A DNA stretch of 64,000 bases from Butyrivibrio sp. (GTDB lineage: Bacteria > Bacillota > Clostridia > Lachnospirales > Lachnospiraceae): NCBI GenBank assembly GCA_015056655.1, contig SVFV01000002.1, positions 123,448 to 187,447 on the forward strand, read 5' to 3'. Below the pieces are notes generated by a model. The model searched no databases and was not told the origin of the DNA. It saw only the letters and a program-made list of their open reading frames with translations. Positions within the stretch are counted from its first letter, which is position 1, and each line of letters opens with the position of its first letter. Positions 44,195 to 52,499 of this stretch are shown here, one piece after another. A program made the position numbers and the translations under genes.

Positions 44195-44931
44195 TGGGCA
44201 AAATCTACGTGGTCGGAATGGGACCGGGTAAAGAAAAATATATGACCTTTGAAGCAAAGGAAGCACTTGATAATTCAGATATTATCATTGGCTATACAGT
44301 TTATGTTGATCTTTTGCGCGAAAAATATAAGGACAAGGAGCTTCTGACCACAGGGATGAGACAGGAAGTGGATAGGTGTGAGCTTTGCCTTTCAAAAGCA
44401 AAGGACGGTAAAACTGTCAGCCTTGTCTGCAGCGGAGATGCCGGGGTTTATGGCATGGCTTCCCTGATGCTTCAGATTGCACGAAATGATCAGGACATAG
44501 AAATTGAAGTTGTGGCAGGTGTCACAGCAGCTTTGAGCGGAGGCGCAGTTCTCGGAGCGCCTTTGGGACATGATTTTTGCGTAATAAGTCTTAGTAACCT
44601 TCTGACGCCCTGGGAGCTTATTGAGAAAAGATTAAAGAGCGCAGCAGTGGGAGATTTTTGCATAGCAATTTACAATCCCTCAAGTAAGTCCAGGCCAGAT
44701 CATTTAAAGAAGGCATGCGAAATCCTTGCCGAGGACATAGAAAGTACAAGGCCTTGCGGAATTGTCAGGAATATAGGCAGGGAGGAGCAGAGCTTTACAG
44801 TATGTACGCTGGGTGAACTTTCAGAGATTGAAACGGATATGTTTACGACGGTATTTATTGGAAATTCTAAGAGCGAAATCATAAATGAGAGACTAGTTAC
44901 TCCACGAGGATATGTTGAACATGAAAAATGA
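44194..44931 (+). CDS. cbiH: Cobalt-precorrin-3 C17-methyltransferase
   Basis: 245 aa SAM methylase that contracts the ring while methylating C17. The N-terminus Val-Val-Gly-Met-Gly-Pro-Gly-Lys-Glu is followed by Ile-Ile-Gly-Tyr-Thr-Val-Tyr-Val-Asp-Leu. Ser-Gly-Asp-Ala-Gly-Val-Tyr-Gly-Met-Ala and Ala-Ile-Tyr-Asn-Pro-Ser-Ser-Lys-Ser-Arg are typical of CbiH/CobJ. It has no extra C-terminal iron-sulfur domain. Start and stop overlap its neighbours. Confidence 0.94.
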   Translation: MGKIYVVGMGPGKEKYMTFEAKEALDNSDIIIGYTVYVDLLREKYKDKELLTTGMRQEVDRCELCLSKAKDGKTVSLVCSGDAGVYGMASLMLQIARNDQDIEIEVVAGVTAALSGGAVLGAPLGHDFCVISLSNLLTPWELIEKRLKSAAVGDFCIAIYNPSSKSRPDHLKKACEILAEDIESTRPCGIVRNIGREEQSFTVCTLGELSEIETDMFTTVFIGNSKSEIINERLVTPRGYVEHEK

Positions 44932-47017
44932 CAGAGAAAGGATAGTGATATTTTCTGGCACAACTGAGGGAAGATCATTATCCGAAATGCTTAGTAAAAG
45001 CGGTATTGCGCATACAGTATGCGTTGCAACTGAATACGGAGAGCTGATGCAGCCTAAATCTGAGCTTGTTCTGTTAAAAGAAGGCAGAATGAACAAAGAG
45101 GATATGGTCAGTTTTTTCGACGGCAAAAATATAGTAATAGATGCAACACATCCCTTTGCTACAGAGGTAACAGACAACATAAGAACCGCTTGTAAACTGG
45201 CTAAAGTGAAATATGTCAGAGTTCTTAGGGAAGAAGAATGTTGTTATGACGACATCATGACATCAAAGTATCATGATGATATACCATCATGCATAAAAGC
45301 CCTGAATCAGGTAGAGGGGAATATACTATTTACCACTGGAAGCAAGGATTTACCTGAGATCAGCGGACTAATAGATGATATATCCAGAGTTTATGTCAGG
45401 GTACTTCCATCAGTTACCAGCATACAGATATGTGAAGAAGCTGGCATCAGGAATGATCATATCATTGCCATGCATGGACCATTTGATGAAGATATGAATC
45501 TGGCAATTATTCGTCAGTATGGAATCAAGGCTCTTGTCACAAAGGATAGCGGAAAAGCAGGCGGAGTAGATGAAAAGCTTTCAGCATGTAAAGCCGCAGA
45601 TATTCCTTGTTTCGTAATCAAAAGACCAAAGCACGAGACTGGAGTAAGCGTGGAGGAAGCATTTGAGCTGATTAAGGATACATGTGAAACCAAAGATCAA
45701 GGCAAACAACCTAGTCATGAGGATGGAAGTATTAACCAGAATGAAGTGGAATCTATACGTGAAATAAACTTCAGCATTATAGGAATTGGGATGGGCCAGA
45801 AAAATGGTCTGACTTTGGAGGCGCTTTCTGCGATAGAGGCTGCTGATGTGGTTTTTGGTGCAGAGAGGCTAATTGAGGTTGCCGGATCAAAGCAAAAATA
45901 TCCTTTTTACCTTGCAAAAGATATTACGAATAAGGTTGAAGAAATTATAGATAAGGGAGAGAGCATTCAAAATGTAGCTGTGCTTTTTTCCGGTGATATA
46001 GGCTTTTACAGCGGAGCTGCGAAGTTTGAAGAGGGAGTAAGAAGCTGGAGCGAAGCTTTGGGTAAAGTTGAGATTAAGATATCAAGATACCCGGGGATTT
46101 CTTCAGTAGCTGCTCTTTCTGCGAAGATTGGTGAATCATATTCTGATGCAGAGATAATAAGTCTTCATGGAAGAAATAGTGATGAAGAGTTTGATATAGC
46201 AGCAAACAGGATACTTCACTCAAAAAAATCCTTCATTTTACTGTCAACAGGCGAGGATATTCAAAAAATTGCAAAAATTTTAAAAAATCGACGCGCTGAC
46301 GCGCGTATTATAGTGGGGGATAGAATCTCATACCCTGACGAAAAAATACAAGAATACAGGTTAAAAAATATTCCGGCGGCCGCAGCGCGTGGGCCAGTTA
46401 TTATATTTATTGAAAATCTGGAAGTACAGCCCCAATCCCTTATTCCGTACATAGAGGATGAAGAGTTTACAAGGGATAAAACGCCAATGACCAAAGCTCT
46501 TATAAGACATGAGGCGATAAGACTATTAAATCTCAAGGCCGGAGATATATTTTTCGATGTCGGCAGCGGAACAGGATCAATAGCTATTGAAGCGGCAAAG
46601 CTTTCGTCAACTTTACAGGTTTATTCCTACGAAAAGAAGCCTGATGCAATTGCACTTCAAAAACAGAATATTGGAAAATTTGAATGTCAGAATATAAGGC
46701 TTATCGAGGGAATAGCGCCAGACAGCTTTGTAAATGATATCTATCCGGATGCAGTTTTCATAGGAGGAAGTACAGGAAGACTTGGGGATATTCTGACATA
46801 TCTCAAGGAAAGTCCTAAGACCATAAGAGTAGTTGTAACAGCCATAACTCTCGAGACCATGAATGAAATATATGCTCTTTCAAAGGATGAACGCATAAAG
46901 AACCTGGACATCAGGCAAATTAGCGAGAGTAAGGCGCAAAAAGCAGGAGATTACCACCTGATGAAGTCAGAAAATGCAGTGATGGTTGCAGCTTTTGATT
47001 TGGATTCTAATAACTAA
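44921..47017 (+). CDS. Triple fusion CbiJ-CbiE-CbiT: cobalt-precorrin-6A reductase, C5 and C15 methyltransferase/decarboxylase
   Basis: 698 aa carrying three successive enzymes. Residues 1-255 are CbiJ/CobK (Ile-Phe-Ser-Gly-Thr-Thr-Glu-Gly-Arg, Asp-Ala-Thr-His-Pro-Phe-Ala). Residues about 275-480 are CbiE (Gly-Ile-Gly-Met-Gly, Phe-Gly-Ala-Glu-Arg-Leu, Phe-Ser-Gly-Asp-Ile-Gly-Phe-Tyr-Ser-Gly-Ala). Residues about 500-690 are CbiT (Thr-Lys-Ala-Leu-Ile-Arg, Asp-Val-Gly-Ser-Gly-Thr-Gly-Ser-Ile-Ala-Ile-Glu). CbiE-CbiT fusion equals CobL; adding CbiJ places reduction and both late methylations in one chain. ATG at 44912 or 44921; the latter is 10 nt from GAGGA. A dense CATCATGA-like patch lies inside, at 45250-45293. 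Confidence 0.92.
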   Translation: MKNDRERIVIFSGTTEGRSLSEMLSKSGIAHTVCVATEYGELMQPKSELVLLKEGRMNKEDMVSFFDGKNIVIDATHPFATEVTDNIRTACKLAKVKYVRVLREEECCYDDIMTSKYHDDIPSCIKALNQVEGNILFTTGSKDLPEISGLIDDISRVYVRVLPSVTSIQICEEAGIRNDHIIAMHGPFDEDMNLAIIRQYGIKALVTKDSGKAGGVDEKLSACKAADIPCFVIKRPKHETGVSVEEAFELIKDTCETKDQGKQPSHEDGSINQNEVESIREINFSIIGIGMGQKNGLTLEALSAIEAADVVFGAERLIEVAGSKQKYPFYLAKDITNKVEEIIDKGESIQNVAVLFSGDIGFYSGAAKFEEGVRSWSEALGKVEIKISRYPGISSVAALSAKIGESYSDAEIISLHGRNSDEEFDIAANRILHSKKSFILLSTGEDIQKIAKILKNRRADARIIVGDRISYPDEKIQEYRLKNIPAAAARGPVIIFIENLEVQPQSLIPYIEDEEFTRDKTPMTKALIRHEAIRLLNLKAGDIFFDVGSGTGSIAIEAAKLSSTLQVYSYEKKPDAIALQKQNIGKFECQNIRLIEGIAPDSFVNDIYPDAVFIGGSTGRLGDILTYLKESPKTIRVVVTAITLETMNEIYALSKDERIKNLDIRQISESKAQKAGDYHLMKSENAVMVAAFDLDSNN

Positions 47018-47056
47018 GAAAAACGTGTGTGACAGACGATTGTCCAAGAGGAAAAC

Positions 47057-48472
47057 ATGTCAAATAAACATAAAAAAATAAACAGAATATTGTTTGCTGC
47101 GTCCAGAAGTGGAAGTGGAAAAACCATGTTTACCTGCGGATTTCTTAACCTTTTGAAGAAAAAGGGGGTTGACGTAACAAGCTATAAATGTGGGCCTGAC
47201 TATATAGATCCGATGTTTCACAAAAAGGTGCTTGGTATCTATGGCGGAAATCTGGATACATTTTTTTGTAGCCATGAAAAAGTAGCTGCAATTCTTGGAG
47301 GCTGCGAGCATGAATATGCTGTAATAGAGGGCGTAATGGGAATATATGATGGAATTGGTGGTCTGTCTGTAACTGCTTCAGGCTATGATGTTGCTACAGC
47401 TACAAAGACCCCAATTTTGCTTATAATAGATGCTTACGGCACAGGCAGAACAATCATATCCCAAATTAAAGGTATTTTGGCTGATGACGGTAAGAAACTC
47501 ATCAAAGGCATAATTCTTAATAAAACAAGTGAAGGCTTCTATATAAGGCTAAAAACTGCCATAAATGATGAGCTGTCTTCCTGTGGTTATGAAGCAAGAG
47601 TTTTGGGTTATCTTCCAAAACTTAAGGATGTCAGTGTAGATAGCAGACATCTGGGACTTATTCGTCCTGATGAGATTGCAGATATAAAAGAGAAAATTGA
47701 TACCATAAGTGATGCGATCGAAAAGTACTGCGATGTTGATGAGATTCTCAAAATAATGAAGAATGCTGAAACGATAGATTCAGAGTCAGCCTATACTGCA
47801 GAAAGCTCATCTGATTTATCAAATGAAGCAGATAGCGTCAATCAGACAAATGAATGTCAGCCATTAGTTACCATGGCTGTTGCAATGGATGAAGCATTTT
47901 GTTTTTACTACAAAGAAAACCTGGAGCTTTTAAAGAGGCTGGGAGTAAAAATAGTTCCATTTTCTCCAATTCATGATGAGAAATTACCGGAAGAAATTGA
48001 TGGTTTATATATTGGAGGCGGATATCCGGAGCTATATTTAAAGGAGCTTTCGGAAAATGAATCCATGAGAAAATCCATTAGAACTGCCATAGAAAACGGA
48101 ATTTTTTCAATCGCAGAGTGTGGTGGATTCATGTACTTAAATAAGAGTATCAGCGATGAAAATGGAAACACTTATGAGATGGTTGGCGTTGTTGATGGGG
48201 AGTGCACAAAATGTGATAGATTAGTGCGCTTTGGGTATATTCAGCTTCAAAATCCGGACGGAACAGATGCAATAAAGGGGCATGAGTTTCACTACTATGA
48301 CAGCACTTTAAATGGCTCTGACATGGTTGCCGTAAAAGCTGGTGATGATAAAAAATGGGAGGCCATGCATGTAGGAAATGACCATATATGGGGATTCCCT
48401 CACATGTATTTTGAATCAAACGAAGCGTTTGTAGCTAAATTCGTTGAGGAGATGCGCAATGGAAGAAAATAA
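47057..48472 (+). CDS. cbiA: Cobyrinate a,c-diamide synthase
   Basis: 471 aa. The ATPase domain starts Ser-Gly-Ser-Gly-Lys-Thr-Met-Phe-Thr, then Tyr-Lys-Cys-Gly-Pro-Asp-Tyr-Ile-Asp-Pro-Met-Phe-His. The glutaminase domain has Ile-Gly-Gly-Gly-Tyr-Pro-Glu, then the nucleophile Cys in Ile-Ala-Glu-Cys-Gly-Gly-Phe-Met-Tyr-Leu, and His in Lys-Gly-His-Glu-Phe-His-Tyr. It amidates the a and c acetates. The linker around residues 240-270 is Ser/Glu/Asp-rich and longer than usual. GAGGAAAAC precedes the start. Confidence 0.94.
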   Translation: MSNKHKKINRILFAASRSGSGKTMFTCGFLNLLKKKGVDVTSYKCGPDYIDPMFHKKVLGIYGGNLDTFFCSHEKVAAILGGCEHEYAVIEGVMGIYDGIGGLSVTASGYDVATATKTPILLIIDAYGTGRTIISQIKGILADDGKKLIKGIILNKTSEGFYIRLKTAINDELSSCGYEARVLGYLPKLKDVSVDSRHLGLIRPDEIADIKEKIDTISDAIEKYCDVDEILKIMKNAETIDSESAYTAESSSDLSNEADSVNQTNECQPLVTMAVAMDEAFCFYYKENLELLKRLGVKIVPFSPIHDEKLPEEIDGLYIGGGYPELYLKELSENESMRKSIRTAIENGIFSIAECGGFMYLNKSISDENGNTYEMVGVVDGECTKCDRLVRFGYIQLQNPDGTDAIKGHEFHYYDSTLNGSDMVAVKAGDDKKWEAMHVGNDHIWGFPHMYFESNEAFVAKFVEEMRNGRK

Positions 48473-48713
48473 GTACGAGAATTCCTATAAATACTTTGAA
48501 AACAGGGACTGCAAATACTACCCCTGTCATTCTGGGGATGATCACATAAACTGCATGTTTTGCTATTGCCCGCTTTATCCCATGGAAAACTGTCCGGGGA
48601 ATTACAAGATAATTGAAAAGGAAAAAGGACCGGTAAAGAGCTGTATAGATTGCAGATTCCCGCATGAAGCGGAAAATTTTGATAAGGTTATGAAGGTCCT
48701 TAAAGCTAAATAA
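48459..48713 (+). CDS. Cysteine-rich small-domain protein of cobalamin loci
   Basis: 84 aa with nine Cys, in patterns such as Cys-Lys-Tyr-Tyr-Pro-Cys-His, Cys-Met-Phe-Cys-Tyr-Cys-Pro-Leu-Tyr-Pro and Ser-Cys-Ile-Asp-Cys. It matches the Cys_rich_small family (PF04071), recurrently found beside cobalamin genes. The Cys set suggests a metal or iron-sulfur centre; its biochemical role is not known. ATG at 48459 has GAGGAG at 7 nt and overlaps the end of cbiA by 14 nt, so it is translated with it. Confidence 0.8.
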   Translation: MEENKYENSYKYFENRDCKYYPCHSGDDHINCMFCYCPLYPMENCPGNYKIIEKEKGPVKSCIDCRFPHEAENFDKVMKVLKAK

Positions 48714-48773
48714 GTTCATAAAGCATAAATGCTTATGATATAAAAAATTGTTGTACAAATGGAGGAGAAACGT

Positions 48774-49196
48774 ATGAAAAAAAACAACAAAAAAGGATTA
48801 ATTATTGGAGCGATTGTCCTTGTAGCACTGATCGCAGTATTTGCTGTAGTTTATGGCCTTAATAAGCCTTCTACAACAGCTGGCGCAAAGAGCATTGTTA
48901 TCGAGGTTAAGGGCAGCACAGGTGAGATTTCAGATTATGAGCTTAACACAGATGCCGAGTATTTAAGAGGCGCAATGGATGAGCTAGCAGCAAATGGTTC
49001 AGGATTTAGCTATTCTGGAACAGACAGTGACTATGGTCTTATGGTTGAGTATGTCAATGATGAGAGAGCAGATTATACTGAGGATGGAGCTTACTGGGCA
49101 TTGTATGTAAACGGAGAATATGGTCAGTACGGTGCAGACGCACAGCCTGTAGCTGATGGCGATACATACACATGGGCTTATGAATCAGCTCAGTAA
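48774..49196 (+). CDS. Membrane-anchored DUF4430 protein, probable ECF transporter partner
   Basis: 140 aa. A Lys/Asn-rich start and one hydrophobic helix (about 8-28) anchor it. The outer domain (40-140) matches DUF4430, related to the C-terminal domain of transcobalamin-like proteins, with Tyr-Trp-Ala-Leu-Tyr-Val-Asn-Gly-Glu-Tyr. It precedes an ECF S component by 30 nt, a recurrent pairing. It may capture a corrinoid or precursor outside the cell for that S component; this is inferred. ATG at 48774 follows GGAGGAG by 6 nt. Confidence 0.78.
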   Translation: MKKNNKKGLIIGAIVLVALIAVFAVVYGLNKPSTTAGAKSIVIEVKGSTGEISDYELNTDAEYLRGAMDELAANGSGFSYSGTDSDYGLMVEYVNDERADYTEDGAYWALYVNGEYGQYGADAQPVADGDTYTWAYESAQ

Positions 49197-49226
49197 TATT
49201 CAATACTAGAAAAGGACTTTACATCA

Positions 49227-49766
49227 ATGACCGAAACCAGACGACAATTTTCAATTTCAGATATAGCACAGATAGGCATAATGGTAGCAATTATAGAGGT
49301 TTCCAAGTTTGCACTTAGTGGAATGCCGAACATAGAGCTCACAAGCTTCTGGCTGATTATGTTTACACTGTTTTTTGGCTGGAAAATTGTTGCGATAGTT
49401 CCGGTTTTTATATTGATCGAGGGTGCGTTCTACGGTGCCCATCTCTGGTGGATAATGTATCTGTATGCCTGGCCGCTTTTGGTTGCAGTAGCCTGGATAT
49501 TCAGGAAAAACACTTCCACATTGTTATGGGCCATCATTTCAGGAACCTTTGGACTGTGCTTTGGAGCTCTTTGCTCTATTCCGTATTTTGTAATAGGTGC
49601 AAGCTCAGGAGGTTTAGCCACTGGAGTAAGGTCAGCTGTTACATGGTGGATTGCAGGAATCCCTTGGGATTTCGTACATTGTATAGGAAACTTCCTAATA
49701 ATGCTTGTCCTGTATCAGCCAATCGGGCATGCCATGAGCTGGGTGAAAAAAAGCTACAGCATTTAA
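49227..49766 (+). CDS. ECF transporter S component, probably for a corrinoid or precursor
   Basis: 179 aa with six predicted membrane helices. It is rich in Trp in helices 3-5 (Leu-Trp-Trp-Ile-Met-Tyr-Leu-Tyr-Ala-Trp-Pro) and has Ala-Val-Thr-Trp-Trp-Ile-Ala-Gly-Ile-Pro-Trp-Asp-Phe-Val-His, as in ECF substrate-binding subunits. No EcfA/EcfT gene is nearby, so it must share the common energising module. Location at the end of the riboswitch-controlled locus and after a DUF4430 protein points to cobalamin, cobinamide or a lower-ligand base. Confidence 0.82.
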   Translation: MTETRRQFSISDIAQIGIMVAIIEVSKFALSGMPNIELTSFWLIMFTLFFGWKIVAIVPVFILIEGAFYGAHLWWIMYLYAWPLLVAVAWIFRKNTSTLLWAIISGTFGLCFGALCSIPYFVIGASSGGLATGVRSAVTWWIAGIPWDFVHCIGNFLIMLVLYQPIGHAMSWVKKSYSI

Positions 49767-49810
49767 ATCATTTTCAAATAGTAAAAGCAAAATTAGTACT
49801 AAAAAGTTAA

Positions 49811-49860
49811 GTGCAAAACAGACCGTTATCAGTGTACTGATGGGTCTGTTTTTTATTTTG
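49811..49860 (+). terminator. Dispersed terminator element, copy A
   Basis: AAAACAGACC pairs with GGTCTGTTTT, followed by a T-run and ATTTTG. It begins GTGCAAAACAG and holds TTATCAGTG in the loop. It is one of at least five related copies between 49.8 and 63.9 kb. It ends the cobalamin locus. Confidence 0.8.
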
Positions 49861-49908
49861 TGTAAAACTGTATTCATAACATTAGCGATGATAGAAGGAG
49901 GAAATGTT

Positions 49909-50874
49909 ATGGAGAAACAGCATGAAATCAATTCAATGGGTGTAATATACATTATTTTACTTTTGGGCAATATCATAATATGTACAATAAGCCAGGTACT
50001 TTTTACAATGGGAAAACCATTACCATCAATGCTTGTGACTATATTATGTGAGGCATTGATACTGGCGCCTGTGATTATATATTTAAGGTCAAAAGGGGAA
50101 AATATCTTTGAAAGACTAGGGTTTCACAAGATAAAGTTTACAACAGTTTTGTTGACGCTGCTTCTGACAGTGGTAATTTCACCAATATCTATTTTTGCGA
50201 ATTTCCTTTCACAGTTATTTGTACCAAATACTATTGTACAGAGTTCAGCAGAATTGGTAGAGGGTTCAGCTATTATTACACTTATTATCACTTCTATCAT
50301 AGCTCCCTTATGTGAAGAAATGACTTTCAGAGGCTTTTTCTTCAATGGATTTAAAGGTACTTCATCAGTGATTAAGGCTGCAATTGTATCTGCATTATTG
50401 TTTGGAATCATGCATCTTAATCTGAATCAGTTCTGTTACGCTTTTGTGCTTGGTTTTACTTTTGCACTTGCTAATCACGCAAGCAAAAGCACATGGACAT
50501 CTGTTATAATGCATGTCGCTTATAACTTTGTAAACATGTCACTTTTGATAATTGCGACTTTGAGTCTGCAAGAGCAGAATGTTGATATTGCGCAGGCCCA
50601 GGAATCTGTAAGAACGCAGTCAGGAGCAATGCTCAGCACAATAATTATCTATGGAGTACTTTCAATTATTTGCGCCTTTTTAGCTTGGTTATTGCTTAAG
50701 GCTATTGCCAAGAACCAGGGCAATCTTGAGGCATTCAAAGCTTCTTTTGCAAAAAAGAATAGTGATGCTGTAAATGCTGAAGTAAGAGTTCACAGTCTTT
50801 TAAATGTTCCTATGATGCTTAGCATATGTATAGGCGTTGTTGCGATGATAGTATATCAGGTAGCAGTTCTGTAA
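49909..50874 (+). CDS. CPBP-family intramembrane metalloprotease
   Basis: 321 aa with about eight membrane helices. The CAAX-protease/bacteriocin-processing motifs are Glu-Glu-Met-Thr-Phe-Arg-Gly-Phe-Phe (motif 1, near residue 140), His-Leu-Asn-Leu-Asn-Gln-Phe (motif 2) and a later His in Ile-Met-His-Val-Ala-Tyr-Asn. Prokaryotic members cleave membrane proteins or process peptides. The partner is not evident. The start at 49909 follows AAGGAGG; the frame is open upstream. Confidence 0.88.
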   Translation: MEKQHEINSMGVIYIILLLGNIIICTISQVLFTMGKPLPSMLVTILCEALILAPVIIYLRSKGENIFERLGFHKIKFTTVLLTLLLTVVISPISIFANFLSQLFVPNTIVQSSAELVEGSAIITLIITSIIAPLCEEMTFRGFFFNGFKGTSSVIKAAIVSALLFGIMHLNLNQFCYAFVLGFTFALANHASKSTWTSVIMHVAYNFVNMSLLIIATLSLQEQNVDIAQAQESVRTQSGAMLSTIIIYGVLSIICAFLAWLLLKAIAKNQGNLEAFKASFAKKNSDAVNAEVRVHSLLNVPMMLSICIGVVAMIVYQVAVL

Positions 50875-50891
50875 AATTTGAATAAATATTA

Positions 50892-50933
50892 GTGAAAAAG
50901 GCCTATTCCGTATTTTGGTTAGGCCTTTTTTCT
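50892..50933 (+). terminator. Terminator, possible diverged member of the dispersed element
   Basis: AAAAAGGCCT pairs with AGGCCTTTTTT. It starts GTGAAAAAG and has ATTCCGTA in the loop, reminiscent of the AAAACAG-CCT-TATCCGTG copies nearby. Confidence 0.75.
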
Positions 50934-50984
50934 GTATAATTAAGAGAAAGGACAAGATGGGATTCATAGGAATATGGTGATGTT

Positions 50985-51536
50985 ATGGTACGGATTGTAA
51001 ATCTTGTAATAATAGTTCTTGAACTTATAAGTCTGGCAATGATGCGCAAGGCGATAAGCATCAAAAAGAGCCTGATATTCTATACGCAGCTATCTAATCT
51101 CATGACACTTTTTGCTTCCATTCTGGTGGTTGTTTTTGGCTCAAAGGATTGGGTTATGGTTTTGCGATATCTTAGCGTCTGCATGCTTGTAATGACATTC
51201 CTTGTTACAGCCTGCATTCTTGTTCCAATGTCCAGAAAGCCCAAAGAGCTTTTGTTTTCAGGAACGGGATTATATCATCATTTGCTGATTCCAATAATAT
51301 CCACTCTTTCATACCTTTTCATTGAAAAGAAGGCCCCATTTTTCTGGATTTGGCTGCCACCAACAATAACGCTTATATATGGCATGACCATGCTCTACTT
51401 AAATTACAAGGGACGCGTGGATGGTCCGTATCCATTTTTCAAAATAAAGGAACAGGGCGCGCTTAAGACTGTTCTATGGACGGTTGACCTTTTCATTGTA
51501 GTAACTGTCATAGCTATATTTGTGTATCGGGTATAG
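50985..51536 (+). CDS. Pr6Pr-like integral membrane protein
   Basis: 183 aa with six hydrophobic helices. Tyr-Thr-Gln-Leu-Ser-Asn-Leu in helix 2, Tyr-His-His-Leu-Leu-Ile-Pro between helices and Asp-Gly-Pro-Tyr-Pro-Phe-Phe near the end are the Pr6Pr/FAR-17a/AIG1-like membrane family pattern. The eukaryotic relatives are lipid (FAHFA) hydrolases, but a bacterial function is not established. It appears monocistronic between two terminators. Confidence 0.7.
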   Translation: MVRIVNLVIIVLELISLAMMRKAISIKKSLIFYTQLSNLMTLFASILVVVFGSKDWVMVLRYLSVCMLVMTFLVTACILVPMSRKPKELLFSGTGLYHHLLIPIISTLSYLFIEKKAPFFWIWLPPTITLIYGMTMLYLNYKGRVDGPYPFFKIKEQGALKTVLWTVDLFIVVTVIAIFVYRV

Positions 51537-51584
51537 TCCTTTCGTCGGATAAACATGGCGAACCGATACAGGAAAATCAAAGGC

Positions 51585-51635
51585 GTGTAAAACAGACCTT
51601 TATCAGTGCATTGATGGGTCTGTTTTTTTCTTTTG
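51585..51635 (+). terminator. Dispersed terminator element, copy B
   Basis: GTGTAAAACAGACC with a loop containing TTATCAGTGCA, then GGGTCTGTTTTTTTC. It is nearly identical to copy A through the stem and half the loop. Confidence 0.8.
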
Positions 51636-51759
51636 TGTTAGTTTATAGTCAGAATCTTAAGCTATTAGAGGAATGCGTTGGAAAATAGTGGTAGAATGTT
51701 TATATGTGTGGAAAAAAGACAGATATTATTCTGTATTACAAATATAGGGGGAATTCATA

Positions 51760-52479
51760 ATGCTTCGTATAGCAATATGTGATGATGATAGAACCGATAG
51801 AGAGAGGATTCATGGATATGTCACGGAGTATCTTGAAGATAAAGAAATCAGGGCAGAAGTAAAGGTATTTGATCATCCTGACACTCTGATTCAGGAGTGT
51901 GAAAGCTTCAGACCACAGATTTATCTTTTGGATATTGTCATGCCTATGGTTACGGGTATTCAGGCTGCAAGAGAACTACGCTGGAATCAGCCTGATGCGC
52001 AGATTATCTTTGCTACATCTGAGAGCTCATATGCGCTGGAATCCTTTGATGTAAATCCCATTAACTATATTCTTAAACCCGTAGATAAAGAAAAGCTTTT
52101 TTCAACTTTGGATCTTGCCTTGTCCAGGGTTCAGATGGACGATTGCAAATCAGTCACAGTCAAAGTTAAAGGCGGTCTGCGTGCGCTTCGTCTGGATGAC
52201 ATAATGTATATAGATTATCGCAACCATGTTGTCTCATATCATATGGATGATGGCGAAACTGTTTCTACTCCGACACTTAGAATCGGCTTTTCCGAATATA
52301 TGGATGAGAATCATTCAGAGCAGGTTTTTATCAGGTGCCATGAGTCCATAAGTGTTAATCTTGCTGCAATTGATAAGCTTACAAAGACAGAAATAACTCT
52401 TCGCAATAAAGAGCTGGTGCCTGTATCAAAGAGCAGATATTCTGAGGTTGCAGACAAATATATGGATTTCAGACTATAA
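51760..52479 (+). CDS. LytTR-family response regulator
   Basis: 239 aa. The receiver domain (1-120) has Asp8-Asp9-Asp10, phosphorylated Asp58 (Leu-Leu-Asp-Ile-Val-Met-Pro) and Lys in Ile-Leu-Lys-Pro-Val-Asp. The LytTR DNA-binding domain (about 130-235) has Ile-Met-Tyr-Ile-Asp-Tyr and Phe-Ile-Arg-Cys-His-Glu-Ser. It would be phosphorylated by the histidine kinase encoded just downstream. GGGGG lies 9 nt before the ATG, and an extended -10 (TGG-TAGAAT, 51689-51697) may be its promoter. Confidence 0.92.
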   Translation: MLRIAICDDDRTDRERIHGYVTEYLEDKEIRAEVKVFDHPDTLIQECESFRPQIYLLDIVMPMVTGIQAARELRWNQPDAQIIFATSESSYALESFDVNPINYILKPVDKEKLFSTLDLALSRVQMDDCKSVTVKVKGGLRALRLDDIMYIDYRNHVVSYHMDDGETVSTPTLRIGFSEYMDENHSEQVFIRCHESISVNLAAIDKLTKTEITLRNKELVPVSKSRYSEVADKYMDFRL

Positions 52480-52499
52480 AAATAGAGGTGTATAGACTG

